A stretch of DNA of 8,882 nt from Comamonadaceae bacterium (GTDB lineage Bacteria > Pseudomonadota > Gammaproteobacteria > Burkholderiales > Burkholderiaceae_C). Numbering within the stretch: position 1 is the stretch's first letter; each line of letters begins with the position of its first letter. The stretch lies in NCBI GenBank assembly GCA_947374105.1, contig CANCAO010000046.1:1-8882 (forward strand), written 5' to 3'. Under the pieces are notes generated by a model. The model had not been told where the DNA came from, did no database searches, and was given only the letters and a program-made list of their open reading frames with translations. Positions 7,207 through 8,882 of the stretch are shown piece by piece. The translations under genes and the position numbers were made by a program.

Positions 7207-8882
7207 AGGACAACATTCACCAGCCGCCCCGGCACCACAATCACGCGCTTGATGGGTGCACCCTGCGACTGTGCTTGCACCAACTCACTGGCGGTGGCCA
7301 TGGCTTCAATCGCTTCTTTGCTTGCTGTGGCGGGCACTTTGATCGCACCGCGCAGCTTGCCGTTGATTTGCAGCATCAGCTCGATCTCGTCTTGCAACAG
7401 CGCCGCATCGTCCACCTGCGGCCAAGCCGTGTCCAGCATGTCGCCCTGGCTTGCGCTATAGCCCAAATCAGCCCACAGGCGAGCGGCCAGGTGCGGCGTG
7501 GCGGGGTACAGGCAGCGCAAGAGAATGCCAAAGCCTTCGACCAATGCGGCCTTGCCCCCGGCGGAGTCCAGGGCCTTGAAGTCTTCCAGCGCATTGAGCA
7601 GCTTCATGCAACCGGAGACGACCGTGTTGTACTGCATGCGCTGATAGTCGTAGTCCACCTGTTTGAGTACGGTGTGGATTTCAAGCCGAAAAACCTTGGT
7701 TTCTTTCGAAAATTCAGAGGCATTTAGACCGTCAGCCCTTTTTACAATGGCATGAGAAGCTACTAAATCGATAGCAGATAACTTGACGCCAAAATTCCAA
7801 ACCCGGCGCAAAAAGCGGTAGCTGCCTTCCACCGACGCATCGTTCCACTCCAGCGTGGCCTCGGGCGGCGCGGTGAACATGGTGTACAAGCGGGCGGTGT
7901 CAGCGCCGTATTTTTCGATCAAATCCTGTGGGTCAACCCCGTTGTTTTTGCTCTTGCTCATGGTGCCCACACCTTCGTAGGTGATTAACGTGCCTGCGGG
8001 CAAATCGCCCTTGTCGGCTTTGAGCTTGGCACCGGTCACTTTGCCCGCAGCATCAAACAGGTCTTCCACCTCATGCGGCCAGAAGTACTCAATGCCGCCC
8101 TTGTCGCTCTTGCGCGAGTAGATGTGGTTGAGCACCATGCCTTGCGTGAGCAGCTTGGTGAAGGGCTCGTCCACTTTGACCAGCCCTAAGTCGCGCATGA
8201 CCTTGGTCCAAAAGCGGGCGTACAGCAGGTGCAGGATGGCGTGCTCAATGCCGCCGATGTACTGGTCCATGCCGCTGCCGCCTGTGGTCTGTACTTGATC
8301 GCGCATCCAGTAGTCAGTACCCGCGCCCACCATCTGCTGCGTATTTTGGGGGTCGCAGTAGCGCATGAAATACCACGAGCTGTCCACAAAGGTGTCCATC
8401 GTGTCGGTCTCGCGCCGCGCGGCTTGGCCGCACAGGGGGCACACCACACCGGCGTGGAAACCTTCGTGCTTGTGCAGCGGGTTGCCGGAGCCATCAGGAA
8501 TGCAGTCTTGCGGCAAAACCACGGGCAAGTCTTTCTCAGGCACAGGCACGGCGCCATGCGTTTCGCAATGGATGATGGGGATGGGCGTGCCCCAATAGCG
8601 TTGTCGGCTCACGCCCCAGTCGCGCAAGCGCCAGGTGGTCTTTTTCTCGCCCAAGCCTTTGCTTTCCAAGGCGTGGGCCACTGCGTTCACCGCGTCTTTG
8701 AAACCCAAGCCGCTGAAACTGTCGGAGTTGATGGTCACGCCGCGCTGCTTGTCGGCGTACCAGTCTTGCCACTGGTGGTAGTTGAAGTGCTGGCCGTCCA
8801 CATGCACCACTTCCACGATCTCAATGCCGTACTTCAGGGCAAAGGCAAAGTCGCGCTCGTCGTGCGCGGGCACGCCCATGAC
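7203..8882 (-). CDS. leuS: Leucyl-tRNA synthetase, N-terminal part beyond the right edge
   Basis: Charges leucine tRNA with leucine; class I synthetase, cytoplasmic. The visible 559 residues open within the CP1 editing domain ([20 protein letters not shown], containing the conserved editing aspartate) and run to the true C-terminus, RLVNVVL. About 320 N-terminal residues, including the HIGH motif, are outside. Other marks are [20 protein letters not shown], a cysteine pair CPLCG with HCETHG before it (a possible zinc knuckle), [38 protein letters not shown] and the KMSKS loop, written here [12 protein letters not shown] (T at 7962-7964). The anticodon-binding helices begin [14 protein letters not shown], and the C-terminal module ends [13 protein letters not shown]. 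The linker between WNFG and [10 protein letters not shown] contains an AT-rich segment of unusual sequence (see the repeat at 7717-7783). It is the first visible gene of the tight cluster. Confidence 0.98.
   Translation of the reverse strand, partial: VMGVPAHDERDFAFALKYGIEIVEVVHVDGQHFNYHQWQDWYADKQRGVTINSDSFSGLGFKDAVNAVAHALESKGLGEKKTTWRLRDWGVSRQRYWGTPIPIIHCETHGAVPVPEKDLPVVLPQDCIPDGSGNPLHKHEGFHAGVVCPLCGQAARRETDTMDTFVDSSWYFMRYCDPQNTQQMVGAGTDYWMRDQVQTTGGSGMDQYIGGIEHAILHLLYARFWTKVMRDLGLVKVDEPFTKLLTQGMVLNHIYSRKSDKGGIEYFWPHEVEDLFDAAGKVTGAKLKADKGDLPAGTLITYEGVGTMSKSKNNGVDPQDLIEKYGADTARLYTMFTAPPEATLEWNDASVEGSYRFLRRVWNFGVKLSAIDLVASHAIVKRADGLNASEFSKETKVFRLEIHTVLKQVDYDYQRMQYNTVVSGCMKLLNALEDFKALDSAGGKAALVEGFGILLRCLYPATPHLAARLWADLGYSASQGDMLDTAWPQVDDAALLQDEIELMLQINGKLRGAIKVPATASKEAIEAMATASELVQAQSQGAPIKRVIVVPGRLVNVVL
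7717..7783. repeat. AT-rich repeat-like segment embedded in leuS
   Basis: The 120 bases at 7681-7800 have about 40% GC by hand count, against about 65% in the next 60 bases. The core includes TCAGCCCTTTTTACAATGG (7732-7750) and GAGAAGCTACTAAATCGATAG (about 7754-7773). The pattern, AGCCCT, then a variable spacer, then an AGCTA box and a run of A/T, resembles a dispersed repeat I remember from Comamonadaceae genomes. On the coding strand it encodes [19 protein letters not shown] in the linker before the anticodon-binding helices. The resemblance is from memory, and no second copy is present in the window. Confidence 0.45.

Noticed and set aside
6385..7461. 358-codon open frame on the plus strand
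   Set aside because: It runs antisense through holA, lptE and leuS and shows no domain. All three genes underneath are well supported.
8240..8320. Extra residues [11 protein letters not shown] before MDQYIGG in LeuRS
   Set aside because: I recall similar [12 protein letters not shown] sequences in other Comamonadaceae LeuRS, so this is probably a normal lineage insertion rather than a local event.
1..8882. Undescribed defence, mobile or biosynthetic system
   Set aside because: Every gene is a recognisable housekeeping gene. No unknown open frame outside these genes, array, integrase, transposase or RNA-like structure could be supported.

Overview
The window reads as an ordinary, densely packed core-genome segment of a betaproteobacterium, most likely a member of the Burkholderiales family Comamonadaceae (Rhodoferax/Polaromonas/Acidovorax-like). 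The evidence is protein flavour, the leuS-lptE-holA-proA block, a ferrooxidans-type GshA, and two short repeats that resemble dispersed elements I remember from that family. The genus is an inference. All seven real genes lie on the minus strand, so transcription runs from the right edge to the left edge. No phage, insertion sequence, CRISPR array, RNA gene or defence system is visible.

In order of transcription: leuS (leucyl-tRNA synthetase, 5' part beyond the right edge), lptE (outer-membrane LPS assembly lipoprotein), holA (DNA polymerase III delta, clamp loader), proA (gamma-glutamyl phosphate reductase, proline synthesis), gshA (glutamate-cysteine ligase), kup (potassium uptake permease) and gshB (glutathione synthetase, last residues beyond the left edge). 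Junctions are very tight: leuS/lptE, holA/proA and kup/gshB each share a 4-base ATGA overlap, proA and gshA are 3 bases apart, and lptE and holA are 18 bases apart. The one real gap is about 158 bases between gshA and kup. It is the only intergenic place for an internal promoter or terminator, although I cannot identify either convincingly.

Functionally the right half is translation, envelope and replication housekeeping. The left half is glutamate-derived metabolism (proA, then gshA and gshB for glutathione) with a potassium transporter set between the two glutathione genes. Glutathione is known to gate KefB/KefC potassium efflux in Gram-negative bacteria, so the kup-gshB coupling may be more than chance.

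The most notable signals are small repeats inside housekeeping genes. In proA a ~25-base repeat-like sequence encodes an in-frame RSEPVEG stretch in a variable loop. In leuS a ~70-base AT-rich segment (about 40% GC over the surrounding 120 bases, against about 65% in the adjacent sequence) encodes an odd stretch in the linker before the anticodon-binding domain. Both look like repeats that became coding sequence without breaking the gene. There are also two short direct repeats, each laid across a stop codon (gshA and lptE). I found no previously undescribed multi-gene system.
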